This document shows, piece after piece, positions 34,801 to 44,889 of a DNA stretch of 64,000 nt. The translations under genes and the position numbers were made by a program. Where the stretch lies: the NCBI GenBank assembly GCA_911728435.2, contig OU452208.1, forward strand, positions 2,914,001-2,978,000, read 5' to 3'. Position 1 is the first letter of the stretch. Every line of letters begins with the position of its first letter. Under the pieces are notes generated by a model that worked only from the letters and a program-made list of their open reading frames with translations, was not told the origin of the DNA and made no database searches. Origin of the DNA: Apoderus coryli. Its lineage: Eukaryota; Arthropoda; Insecta; Coleoptera; Attelabidae.

Positions 34801-35113
34801 TGTAGAACTGAAACACTCATTTGTTTAATTTTTATAAATGATTTAATAACTAATTGAGGATAACATAATTTCTTTCACAACTATTACATTTCTCTTCTTC
34901 ATACATAAATGTCTAATACCTAACATAAGTGACAACTGACATAAGACACATTTCATAAACTTCATAATCCTGCCCTCTACATTCCGGTTGTACAACTACT
35001 CTCTGAACATAAGGCTAACATAAAAGAAGAATAGTTGACAAGAATGACATTTGACAATACACACACAAATATACTTTTAGCGGTAAATTCAAATGATAAA
35101 ATATACTACTACA
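34801..35113 (-). repeat. 5' LTR of the gypsy element
   Basis: 313 bp, matching 29452-29764. It would carry the promoter for the minus-strand transcript. On the minus strand the sequence just inside it starts GTTCAGGTGTGGGG, with no clear TGG-type primer site. Confidence 0.9.
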
Positions 35114-35490
35114 ATAGATAATAATTTGTGTGTTGTAGATAATGGTGGTAATGAATATATATGTTGAGTGTTAAGTATGACGATATGGTTGAAGAGGCAG
35201 GCGAATTAGGGTAATGAAAGAAATCGGCCGCAAGAATAACGTGATGATGTTGGAAATAGAGTAATTGAAAACATTGTTTGTGAACATCAATTATTTTTAA
35301 TTAAAAAACTGTGGTCAAAACTCATGTACCTATATATTTTTCTTATTATTGTTCCTGCTTAAAGTAGGTATTTAGTAAATATTATGTACCTAGTTCTATG
35401 CCTCTTCATACTACAATATTAAACCAAAATAACTTTATTTTAATAATTAATTATTACTGTTATGAACTGACAGTTTTTGACAGTAATTAA

Positions 35491-37120
35491 CATAGAAATC
35501 TTATATTATATATGTACTCTAGAATGCTAATTAAATCCAGCCGAATACCAAAAAGTGTAACGGGTATGCAGAGTTTTCACGAACTACGCATGCTCCTCAG
35601 TAACTTATTTTCAGTACAGAGCTGCCATATTTAAAACTATTTTGTCGTTCGCCTTACAGAATTTATGCGACATATCTGTTTTACAAATAAATCCATATGT
35701 TGCGTCATACGAAACTGCTTGACAAAATCAAATAATAATTAAATGTTATCGGTAAAATTGCATACTGTTTAGTTTTCAGCAATATGAACGAAACATGTTT
35801 TTCCAAATCTTATTAAATTTAGGAGATTTCGCAACAGCGTCTGTTTTCGCAAATGACGTTTCTCGTAGTGGGAATATCTGTCAGAGTCGGCTTCACAACA
35901 ATTAAGATAGGTTTTATAATTGAGTTATGGTTTTATTCGTGGTACTTATATTTTAATTGTTGATAGATATACCTATTTGTTATTAAAATTGTTTTTAATA
36001 TTTGTTATTTTGGTTTTAGTTCGTTTATTTAACAAACACTGAGGTGTATAGTGTTGTGGTGTAAAAATGAAGGTCTCATTCCTGGTATTAAATATTTTCA
36101 GTAAGTTATTGTTTCGGGTTTCTAACAGTCTCAGTTTGAGTCAATATGATACCATTGACATGATACTCATTTTTAGCTTGACAAAAAAAAGACATGATGT
36201 TTGGATTCGGGCATTGGGATCCTAGTACAGAAAATGTATGTGATGGGAATGTCATATGCAGTAAGCATTTCGCTGCAGAAGATATCATTTGTAGAGAAGA
36301 CGGCAAGAGGATCACCCTCGTACCCGATGCAGTTCCCAAACTTTTGTTGAAAAGAAGAGATTATGTAAATGAGAGTGGAAGTTAAATTCTTAATCGTTTG
36401 ATATCAAGACACTGTTTACTTAAAAGCAGTCTGTCAAAAATGCATGATGTATGTATGTCAAGAATATATTTTCTACTTTGTGTAGGTATACAAAGTTCGT
36501 TTGAATTCTGTTGTTAAACTGGAATATACTTAATTATAGAATCCTCCATGAAATTGCTGAGAATAAAAGTACTACCAACCATGTTTTGTCACAAAATACT
36601 ACTGCGAGTAGTACGGATGATATGGAAGTGGTTTACATGGACACGGAAAATATTTGTGAGGTCACTGTTTCTTGCACCCCTTCTTTGAAGGCTGTAGAGA
36701 GGTAAGACGCCTAAGGTGGTTGTATAAACAAACAAATATTATATAATAATAAAATAAATAATTAGAATGCTCAAGTCCTTAAGATATTTTCCAGTATTAG
36801 CATTTTTACTAAATTTCTCGTTTCTGCTTATATTTATTATTATTGGGTTGTACCTGTTAGACAATAAAGTATTTAGATATTTAATGTAATTTTTTATTTC
36901 TTAAATTCCTTTATTCCATTTTTTTATTTGAATGTTACCAAATGGTAAAATTTAATTTTAAATATACCTATAACAGTAATATTACATTTAATCAAAGCCG
37001 GTTCTGTTGAAAAATAAGTTACTGGTGATCATGCGCATTATGGACAGCTCTACACTTTTGGTTACATTTTTGTACTACGGGATTATCATTCTAGAGTATA
37101 TATAATATAAGATTTCTGTG
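35491..37120 (+). mobile_element. P-like DNA transposon retaining THAP exons
   Basis: A 1630-bp element with ends CATAGAAATCTTATATTAT and its complement ending ATAAGATTTCTGTG, and further inverted blocks inside (a CAGTAACTTATTTT block against AAAATAAGTTACTG). It has an 8-bp target duplication GTAATTAA (35483-35490 and 37121-37128). CA...TG ends, terminal repeats of about 31 bp and 8-bp duplications are P-superfamily features, and the interior encodes a THAP domain. It has no C-terminal transposase region, so it is non-autonomous. Confidence 0.8.
36045..36701 (+). pseudogene. THAP DNA-binding domain, three exons, frameshifted
   Basis: Exon 1 (36045-36100) reads CIVLWCKNEGLIPGIKYF with the CxxxxC pair of a THAP zinc finger. 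The expected ATG codon is CTG. It ends at a consensus donor GTAAGT. Exon 2 (36177 to about 36380) follows TTTTAG, keeps phase, and reads KKRHDVWIRALG, then after a 1-base shift DPSTENVCDG, ICSKHFAAEDI and ITLVPDAVPKLL. This gives the CxxH pair and the AVPxL end typical of THAP. Exon 3 (36540-36701) follows TTATAG and ends at GTAAGA. THAP domains bind the transposon ends in P transposases. The lost start and the shift make it a pseudogene; a domesticated host THAP gene is less likely given the flanking inverted repeats. Confidence 0.75.
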
Positions 37121-37159
37121 GTAATTAATGGGAGTATTTTTTGACGTACATGATAATAG

Positions 37160-37335
37160 CATTGTGTTTAATATAATATAGTGTGTCAGCGCTTGGTTAG
37201 TACCAGCATCTAACAACAGACGGCGTTATCAACTTAAGTCGTTTATTAATAAATTTCTGGTATATGATAACGCCATCTGTTGTTAGTTGACAGGTACTAA
37301 CCAAGCGCTGACACACTATATTATATAAACACAAT
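37160..37335. mobile_element. Hairpin MITE with 8-bp target duplication
   Basis: A 176-bp near-palindrome. Arms of about 75 bp (GTGTGTCAGCGCTTGGTTAG and its complement) surround a spacer of about 35 bp, with GATAATAG at 37152-37159 and 37336-37343. No coding. Confidence 0.75.
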
Positions 37336-37343
37336 GATAATAG

Positions 37344-37805
37344 GCATTATCCTTTGACAAAATCAGATCAGATAAACTTATGTGACAGGCTCACATGTCA
37401 ATGTTGAGTATTTTAAATGTAGAAAGAAACTGTCAAATTATTATCTGAGCGTGTACGCTATAGAAATTGGATTTTAGAATCTTAGGTATATTTCGGTACT
37501 ACAATAATAATTAAAAAGTGATTACTAATTAATAATGGACAATTTTAAATAATTAAATGAGTTTAGCCGAATGGCAGACGACTACCTAAGTAAACTTTCT
37601 CAATTAATTGGCAACTTATCCTCTAGATGGAATGCACATTAAGTTAGGTGAGTGAAAACTACTGATGTTAACGTTATTATTGGAAATCTAACAGTAGCGC
37701 CATCTATGAAAAATAAATAAAAAGAGCGGGCGCTAGATGGTCATTTACTCTGTTTAAGCAGGCGAAAAAAAAACATTAAATGCAACACTAATAGGTAAAT
37801 TATTT
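37344..37805. other. Intergenic, no recognisable feature
   Basis: AT-rich sequence. I see nothing I can name. Confidence 0.4.
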
Positions 37806-37809
37806 TAGA

Positions 37810-38213
37810 TATACATAAAACACTACAATAATTATAATAAAAAATATATCTACATATGCGTTTCAAAATATATTAGCTTTTATATAAATCAAATTAGGTT
37901 TCTCTCTCAATATTTTTTTAAAATCTTGAAAATGTATTTTTTTAAGGCTTAATATCGTTTAATAATTATAAAGCGATCATAATGTACGACAAAAGAATTA
38001 CAAGCGTTAAATATTACTAGCTGTTCATAATATAATCCTCGACTAGTTAGATGGTGGTGCTCAATATGTATGTGTATATATCAAGTTGAATGAATATCAA
38101 GTTGAATCGATTGTAATTCAAGTAAAAAGTACAGAAACTAATTAAGTTTATAGTCTACGTTTCGTTTTCTGTTTTTATTATAACCATTTTTTTTAGTTGA
38201 CTTTTATATATAT
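37810..38213. repeat. 400-bp dispersed repeat (copy 1)
   Basis: Closely matches 51510-51900 in the same orientation over its whole length, with small indels. It is non-coding and ends at AGTTGACTTTT. Confidence 0.85.
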
Positions 38214-38271
38214 ATATTTTTTCCGATATACGAAATGAAGGTTTTTCAGCTAGGTATAATAAAATAAGTTG

Positions 38272-38345
38272 TTTCCTTGGCGCGCATTTGAGTTTGAATT
38301 TAACCGCTATTGGTTAAATTCAAACTCAAATGCGCGCCAAGGAAA
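38272..38345. repeat. Perfect 34-bp inverted repeat with 6-bp loop
   Basis: Arms 38272-38305 (TTTCCTTGGCGCGCATTTGA and on) and 38312-38345 are exact complements; the spacer is GCTATT. No target duplication is obvious. It could be a tiny MITE or a cruciform-forming site. Confidence 0.85.
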
Positions 38346-38531
38346 CCCCCGCCCCAAATGCTCTGATTGGCTCGGCACGTTGGCATTTTAATGTATGCTG
38401 CCAGTATATGATGTAATGATATTGTGGCAGGTGGCATTGTGGGATATGGTAAGACAATGGTAGTAGCAACACAGCCAACAATAGGGTTATTCTTTCGTAC
38501 TGAACTAAGTGAACAATCTGAAAATTATCAG

Positions 38532-40264
38532 GGGGGCTTTATTTGAAATCGGTGCAACTTTGCGTGTACGCAAATGACGTCATTTGCGATTACAAAATGG
38601 TGCACGGCTTATTTGAAATGCACTGCGAGTGATATGAATTTACACCACTCGCAACTTTTGCGCATGGGGGTATACCGATCGCAAGTCAACTTTCGTACAC
38701 GCAAAGCATGACAAGACGTCAGTTTATTTTATTTTTGACATTTCACATCAAATAAATTTTAATTTTTATTATCGCGTGATGGATCTTTTAATAATTTTGT
38801 TAGTTTAAAAGTTCTTTTTTGAGTTATTTCAGTTGGTTTATGTTTTAAATATGAATTTTAAAAATTTAATTGATAATAATGTATTGCCAGGTCTTGAAGT
38901 GGCGGGATGTTAATTAGAATGAGTTTTTCAGTAAAATAATGAAAATATTAATCTGTATAAGGTACCTATTCGATAAGAGAGTCTGTTGAAGTTTCCTTTG
39001 TAGTAGGATTTCTTGATACAACTGAAAAACTTTCATTTCGTATGTCGAGAAAACGTTACTTAAATTTATTGTGTATAATTGGAAGATAATCTAATGCTAG
39101 GAAGTCAAGGAGTAAAAAAAGTCACATTATTCTCAACAGTTTATTTTTAGCTATATATAGATATATTAAATTATACACAATGATAATAATAAATATGTAC
39201 ATAATTACTACGTTGCCTGAAATTCGTGAGGGGCACATTCCACTACTACGAATCATGGTTTATGTACCATGAATATGAATAAGTACCTCCAGTCTGCATG
39301 TGCGTTTTGTACTTGTACTTACAAAACCTAAAAGCAAGATTTCCACAAACACCCGTATTATTAAGTAAATCAATAAATAAATGCCCAACCTCTAGAGTCA
39401 CTTCTGTTGCAGTTATATAATATGATTTCTTCTCCATTATGACATTTATTCCTACTACGGTAAGCATAGTTCACTTATCTGTTTTCCTGTGTTCTCCAAG
39501 CTGTAAAATCTTCAAAAGTTCTAAAATGTAAAACAGATTGTAATCTTTGCTATAACCATAACCAAAGATTAATGTACATTAATCTTTGCCATAACCAACG
39601 CTGGAACCAAAGTTTATCCAATATATAAATATCGACTTTGCTAAAATTAAACACAAAATATTAAATAACAAAGAATGTCTGTATATCTATACAAAAATGG
39701 TATTTCTGTTTAGAACAAACTCGACACAGTTCGAATATTAGCAATGAAAATTGCTCTTTTAAGCAAAACAAACAATAATATGATTATGATGAAAATCGAG
39801 TACAAATGTGCAAAATTGTTTAGTATATTGGTATCGCGCCAAACAACAAACAAAAATAATAAATCAATGCTTTACACAATACAATAAATTCACAGATTAG
39901 GGAGTATTAAATAAATTACTAATAAAAACAATCCCGAAAAACTAATATCAATTTAATTCTAACCTTAAAACATCAAACCAATAACAAATATATGTCATCG
40001 AAAACATAGAATAAGAAAGCTACGTAGTTTTCTTATTCTATGTCGAAATTTCATAAAATCCAAACACTTGATTGGTTGATCTCTACAAAGATAACTGGCA
40101 ACGTAGCGAGTGAGTGCATCTTTTGCGTGCACGCAAGTAGGGATGCACACGTTTAATCGCAATTTCAAATAAAGCTATTCGCCCAAAACAAGTTGCGCAT
40201 ACGAACAAATTAACGCAACTTTGCATGCACGTAAATATTTGCGATCGATTCAAATAAAGCCCCC
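38532..40264. mobile_element. Non-autonomous DNA transposon, GGGGGCTTTATTTGAA ends
   Basis: A 1733-bp element nested in the previous MITE. Ends GGGGGCTTTATTTGAA and TTCAAATAAAGCCCCC, with a 3-bp duplication CAG. Comparison with the uninterrupted MITE copy at 58516-58972 confirms the junctions. Subterminal TGCAACTTTGCGTGTACGC-type repeats occur at both ends in inverted form. No transposase. A 3-bp duplication would suit PIF/Harbinger or CACTA relatives, but the superfamily is not settled. Confidence 0.75.
40004..40042. repeat. 39-bp palindromic insert
   Basis: Near-perfect palindrome around AGCTACGTAG, beginning ACATAGAATAAGAAAGC. It is flanked by TCGAAA at 39998-40003 and 40043-40048. The same palindrome is inside both P elements at 55047-55085 and 55841-55879. 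Confidence 0.7.
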
Positions 40265-40675
40265 CAGTTCATTCATGATTGCGCGTATTTTTTCGACATC
40301 TGTCACTTCTACCAAACTGATTAAAATTCCTACCCCCCTTGCCGCTTACTGATCAACCTTTAGGTACCGGTTAGTTCGTTCAGTTAACAGTTAACCTCTA
40401 AAAGTATTGAATATTGAGAGATAATAATTGGAATATGACTTCGAATCAAACCAATAAATTGTAAAAGTTTAAAACATGGATAATAATATCATGGAAGAAA
40501 TAATTTTCCAGTTTTCAGAGCAGATTTGGTTGTTTTCACAAGTTTTCGAAGTTAAGTGAAAGACAATCACAAAAAAGATGATCTTTCGGTTTCGCCAAAT
40601 ATTCAGTTCAGTATAATCACATTCAGTTTAATCACAATCACTTGTTCAGATCAATCACTACGAAAGAATAACCCT

Positions 40676-41090
40676 CTCATTGAGCAGTTTTTCTGTGAAG
40701 CGTTATGCGCGGGGGTCGTGACTTCAGCGGCGACCGGAGTTCTGTGGCCACTAGTTTTGTGCAAATTTGGTTTATTGTTTTTGAGATTAGCGTTTTCGTT
40801 TCGATAATGTCCTGAGCTTTACTCAAAATTTTTTAAACTTTCTCGAATGAGGGACTCTGGAAGGGCAGCAGCTATCCCCAAAGCTCTAAGGGTAAATATC
40901 ATTTTGTATTCATATAAGTAACCTTCAAATATTTTAGTTCTTTACACTTTACAGCACTTAATTTTTAAGTGAAGGTTCGTACCAGAGAAAGGTTTAGTGC
41001 AAGGCTATCTTTTTGGTATGTACCAAACTAAAATATCCATAACTCGTAGATAATGGTGGTAATGAATATGATGAGGATATGGTTGATACT
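40676..41090. other. Mixed spacer, with a repeat block
   Basis: 40680-40900 is GC-richer than its surroundings, with a short ORF and a possible donor near 40894, but nothing I can call a gene. 40976-41069 resembles the flanks of the gypsy insertion (29340-29411 and 35135-35158) joined together. Confidence 0.4.
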
Positions 41091-42130
41091 TTCAATATAT
41101 GCTGGTTAAAAGTCAGATCGCTGTCGACGAAAACCCCAAGGTCCCTGGCGACATTGTGCAGTTCCAATACGGACCCATTCAGAGTATAATTGTACCGAAT
41201 TGACAACTGCCTCTTACTGAAACTCATAAGTTTGCATTTGTCAATATTTAGTGGTAGTCTGTTTATAATACACCAGTTCCCAACAGTTTTTAAATCCTTC
41301 TGCAACTCCTGGCAGTCGGACTCACACTGGATTGCTCGAAACAATTTGAAATCATCCGCGAATAATAGAAAATGACTAGGCAAAGTTTCCCCAATATCGT
41401 TAACCCCCAGATAACTTCACTGGGGCGCGCCGCTGGTCGCCCAAATTCTTGGGATCTAAATCCATTGTATTCCACGAAAAGTCCACGATCAGTTAGATAA
41501 GCTCCAAAGAACCTTAACAGATCATTATTGATTCCGATACTATTCATTTTTTGGATAATGGTGGAATGGTTTAACTTATCAAAGGCCTTCGAGAAATCTG
41601 TATATATTGTGTCGACTTGCAGACCTCCTCCAACAGTGGGATATACTTATTGTTTGTAAAAACTGAGCTAAATTTGTAACTGTTGACCGCTTTCGGAAAA
41701 AGCCATGCTGTTCTGTAACAATGGAGTTTTTGACTTGATTATAAATAATTTGAAGAAGCACCCTCGACCTTCGAAAAATTTGATTGATAATATTGAAATG
41801 AGTCTGTAATTACTGACCATGTTATTTTCTCCCGATTTATGCACCGGCCAAATGCCACATTAATAGAGGGTCAGCCAATATGTACACACAGTCCCGAATA
41901 ATAAATGCCGGAACGTTATCGATACCTACTGTCATTTTAGGTTTCAGTGCTTTAATGGCAGTATAAGCACTTCTTCAAACTGCAAAACCCCCGACGAAAT
42001 TTACCATCCTCAATCCCAGCACATGTCGAGTCTGCATCTGTACACGGACCACACACACTCTCGAGGAATGTGGTGAATGCGTTCACTATATCGAGCGGCT
42101 CAGAAATTTCTTCGCCCTCGATATTAAGCA
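41090..42130 (-). pseudogene. Jockey-like RT lacking motif B
   Basis: Minus-strand RT relic, close relative of 19245-20369. From the right: NMVSNYRLISIL-like blocks near 41800, VTEQHGFFRKRSTVTNLAQF (41579-41761), a broken motif A near 41600 (IYRFLEGL in the ORF frame), GLFVEYNGF, then a deletion and replacement that removes the GxPQG motif B near 41410-41450. The catalytic LLFADDFKLFR and thumb DLGVFVDSDLTF are at 41090-41383. Several frameshifts. Inactive. Confidence 0.8.
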
Positions 42131-42690
42131 TATATCCGAGTATACAATGATATTATATTAGATATTTTTTTTATTTATTTATCAACAAATTAACAATTAA
42201 ATTTACAAACATAGCAACAAAACTCTCCAATCAGTGCCTAAAAGCTCTGGCCTCGAGAGTAATACATATAAATAGCGGACTAGATTTTAACCTATGATAA
42301 GTAATAAGTGTTACAAACAGCCTATACTGTAGGTATTACCTTATGTTAGTTAATAGTAATAATTATGTTAAACAAGATGAATCTTCAAACTCTTAACAAA
42401 CAAGTTATAATTATTTCTATTTTTGATTACATAGTAGATAGATAGATAGATATATTTATTCACCATCTTATGTTACAAAACATGTATAGTACGTCAAAAA
42501 AGAACAAAAATTAATCAATCAAATATGTAAATACGAACATATAATTTCAATGTAATTTTCATAATTAATTTTATATACAAAAATCTTTCCACAATGTGGT
42601 AAGTAACAGATGTTTTTAAACTTGATGTTATATTTATCAAACAATTTCGAATTCCTTTCAGACGTATTAATTTATATAATTATTCAGACA
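42131..42690 (-). repeat. Two truncated non-LTR 3' ends with simple-repeat tails
   Basis: Near 42170-42185 a TTTATTTATTTATC tract, and near 42430-42455 an ATAGATAGATAGAT tract, each start a stretch that looks like the 3' untranslated end of a minus-strand retroposon. No coding remains. Boundaries are approximate. Confidence 0.4.
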
Positions 42691-42865
42691 AATAATGTCC
42701 AATTAGTGTAGTTTGTAAACTATGAAAAACCACTGATGATGAGGTTTATGACCTCGAAACATGTATGGTGCTGACTGTTTTAGTTGAATTATATGCGTAA
42801 TTTTGTGGAGTAGACGTGTTTCTTTCATATCATCGACACTCCTCGTAAGAAATGGATTATTTTAC
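42690..42865 (+). repeat. Dispersed repeat with hammerhead-like motif (copy 2)
   Basis: Shares order and spacing of blocks with 2870-3062, including the ribozyme-like segment at 42729-42769. Confidence 0.5.
42729..42769 (+). ncRNA. Hammerhead-ribozyme-like motif (copy 2)
   Basis: Also 41 nt. Stem I ACCA (42729-42732) pairs with TGGT (42766-42769); core CTGATGA (42733-42739); one extra T; stem II GAGGT (42741-42745) with ACCTC (42751-42755); GAA; a minimal stem III AC/GT; A at the cleavage-site position. Compared with copy 1, paired bases in stems I and II differ on both strands, so pairing is kept. The extra base between core and stem II departs from the classical motif. Confidence 0.5.
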
Positions 42866-42944
42866 AATAATCAATCAAAGTTACAGCAACAAAGAAAGGC
42901 TTACAAACAAATTAAAATAGCAACAACATAAAACAAACTAAAAT

Positions 42945-44860
42945 CTAGAAAAATCTTACAATATCGCTTCTGAAATAGTCCTCAAAGGTATAAAAAGCTT
43001 GAGATATCAAAAATGATTTAATACTTTTGTTAAACTGGACTTCACCAAGGTTCTTTATGTGAGACGGCAGCTTATTATAAAATTTAACACAATAATAGTC
43101 AGAACCTTTCCTAGTCCTCAATAGGCGGTGAAATTCAGGCAATATGTCATTTCGATTTCGCGTACCATAATTATGCATATCAGAGTGAAGAGTGAAATGC
43201 GAGGCATTGGTTCGAATGTAGCCAAGATAGTTTAAGATGTACAAGGAAGGCAAAGTAAGTAGTCAGTGTTCAATAAAATACTTTTTACAGCTGTCACGCC
43301 AACCGAGCCCCAACATTGTACGTAAACATCTCCTCTGTAGCTTGAAGATTTTCATTGCATGGGAACTATGTCCCCAGTTCAAAATACCATACGACATACG
43401 GGAAACAAAATAACCATGATACACCGTCAACAGACTGGCGATTGAAACACTCTGCGCAAGCCTTCTCATGAGATATATGACCCTGGAAAGCGCGCACCCA
43501 AGCTCTCGAACATGACTCTCCCAGGTTAATTTAGGATCAAGATGAACCCCAAGGAACTTCACGCGAACATCGCTCTGAAGATCGATAGGCGCAGAACGCA
43601 ATGTAAAGTTCATGCTCTGAGTTTTAGCCTGATTCCAGCTCAGTTCATTTGTCAGAAACCAATTGCCTATGTCAGTCTCAACAGGATTAACCAACTCCCC
43701 TAAAGAGTCGTTTGGTTGTGTCGTCAGCAAAGAGGATTATATTTGAGTCTTCTTGAAATTTGTATAAATAATCCCAAAACCAAACCAAAAACCGATCCCT
43801 GGGGCACACCCCGTCCAACCCTTCGTCTCTCCGAGTATCGTCCCCCATACAAAACGTGCTGAAAACGATCGCTGAGATCAGAGCCAACCAAGGCAACACT
43901 GTCAACATCAAAGTTATAGTAAGACAGTTTCTGAAGAAGTATCACGTGTGAGACACAGTCAAAAACCTTAGTGAGGTCATAAAAGGAAGCAAAGGTGTCA
44001 CAGCCCTGCTCCATGCCATCCGAAACATATTCCAAAAGGTTATTAATTGCAAGAGTAGTAGATCTCTTATTACGAAAGCCATATTGACTTTGCATAAAGA
44101 GATTATTTGCTTCAAAATATTCAGTTATTTTATTTTTAATAATAGTTTCAAAGATTTTTTAAAAAATTGGCAAGATCGATATTGGTCGATAGTTACTGGG
44201 ATCATCAACCGATCCTTTATTTTTGTAGATTGGAATAACCCTTGCCTCCTTCAAGACCGCCGGAAATACAGCGTCACCAATGCAATGGTTTATCAACTTA
44301 GTAAGCGGCACCACTATCAGATTCTTTAAAGTCCCAATAATCCTAACATTAAGCTCATAACAATCCGAGCTTTTTGTGTTTTTCATACCTGATAGTTTTT
44401 CACGTACTTCATTAAAGGTTACCGTTCTCAAACTAAATCCAGCAGCTCTAGTGGGAGACATATATTTCTCAAAAGTGACCGATGTGGCTGGTAGCTGTTT
44501 TATGATATCATCAGCCGCAGTTGTAGTCATTTAAAATATGCGCCGTCAAGTTCTCAGCTGTCCCGAGATTTGGAGTTGATTCCCAATCCTTGACCAGTCT
44601 CCACACAGCAACAGGCCTATTAATAGCGGATGCAATAGACTCCTCATAAGCCCTTCTTTTGGCCTTAGAAAGTTCAGCTCGATATTGTTTTTTATAGTGT
44701 CTTAAGGCGACTTTAGATACAGACTGAGAATCCGATTTATGAATCAAATGCATGGTGCATAGCAGATCTCTCATCCTGCGCAAATCATCGTTGAACCAAT
44801 TTATGCGACCCAGCGCTGATCCAGCAGTGACTGTTTTAGATTTAAGAGGAAAACAACTTT
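42945..44860 (-). pseudogene. RT half of the split non-LTR element
   Basis: From the right: linker with LRHYKKQYRAELSKAKRRA (44511-44783); RT start with NYRPISILPIF and VIPIYKNKGSVDDPS (44159-44530); YGFRNKRSTTLAINNL and motif A YDLTKVFDCVSH, where the usual S in DLSKAFD is altered (43724-44095); motif B GRGVPQGSVFG; catalytic ILFADDTT (43687-43911); thumb LGVHLDPKLTWESHV (43263-43730); and a C-terminal block with HNYGTRNRNDILPEFHRL (42945-43253). At least four frameshifts. The catalytic Asp pair survives. Confidence 0.85.
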
Positions 44861-44889
44861 CAGCTGTATTTGCAATGACATTATATTTC

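Larger units (their letters stand above)
29452..35113 (-). mobile_element. Ty3/gypsy LTR retrotransposon, apparently complete
   Basis: Two 313-bp LTRs (29452-29764 and 34801-35113) starting TGTAG and ending TACTACA look identical by eye, with a 4-bp target duplication ATAG at 29448-29451 and 35114-35117. Near-identical LTRs imply a recent insertion. The element lies on the minus strand with one long gag-pol ORF. A hAT-like MITE (34115-34718) sits in the leader. No env ORF lies between pol and the 3' LTR. I could not identify a convincing primer-binding site or polypurine tract. Confidence 0.93.
38483..40675. mobile_element. MITE with AGGGTTATTCTTTCGTA ends, split by another element
   Basis: Ends AGGGTTATTCTTTCGTA and its complement. 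After removing the nested element at 38532-40264 it is about 457-460 bp, the same as the copy at 58516-58972, to which its halves align. No matching flanking duplication is visible at this copy. Confidence 0.8.

Noticed and set aside
40848..40900. Possible first coding exon ending at a GTAAAT donor
   Set aside because: The ATG and donor are plausible, but only 15 codons are involved and no continuation can be found.
42431..42455. Short tandem repeats as CRISPR or satellite arrays
   Set aside because: The repeats here and elsewhere are simple tetra- or trinucleotide tails of retroposons, without spacers; CRISPR does not occur in eukaryotic nuclear genomes.
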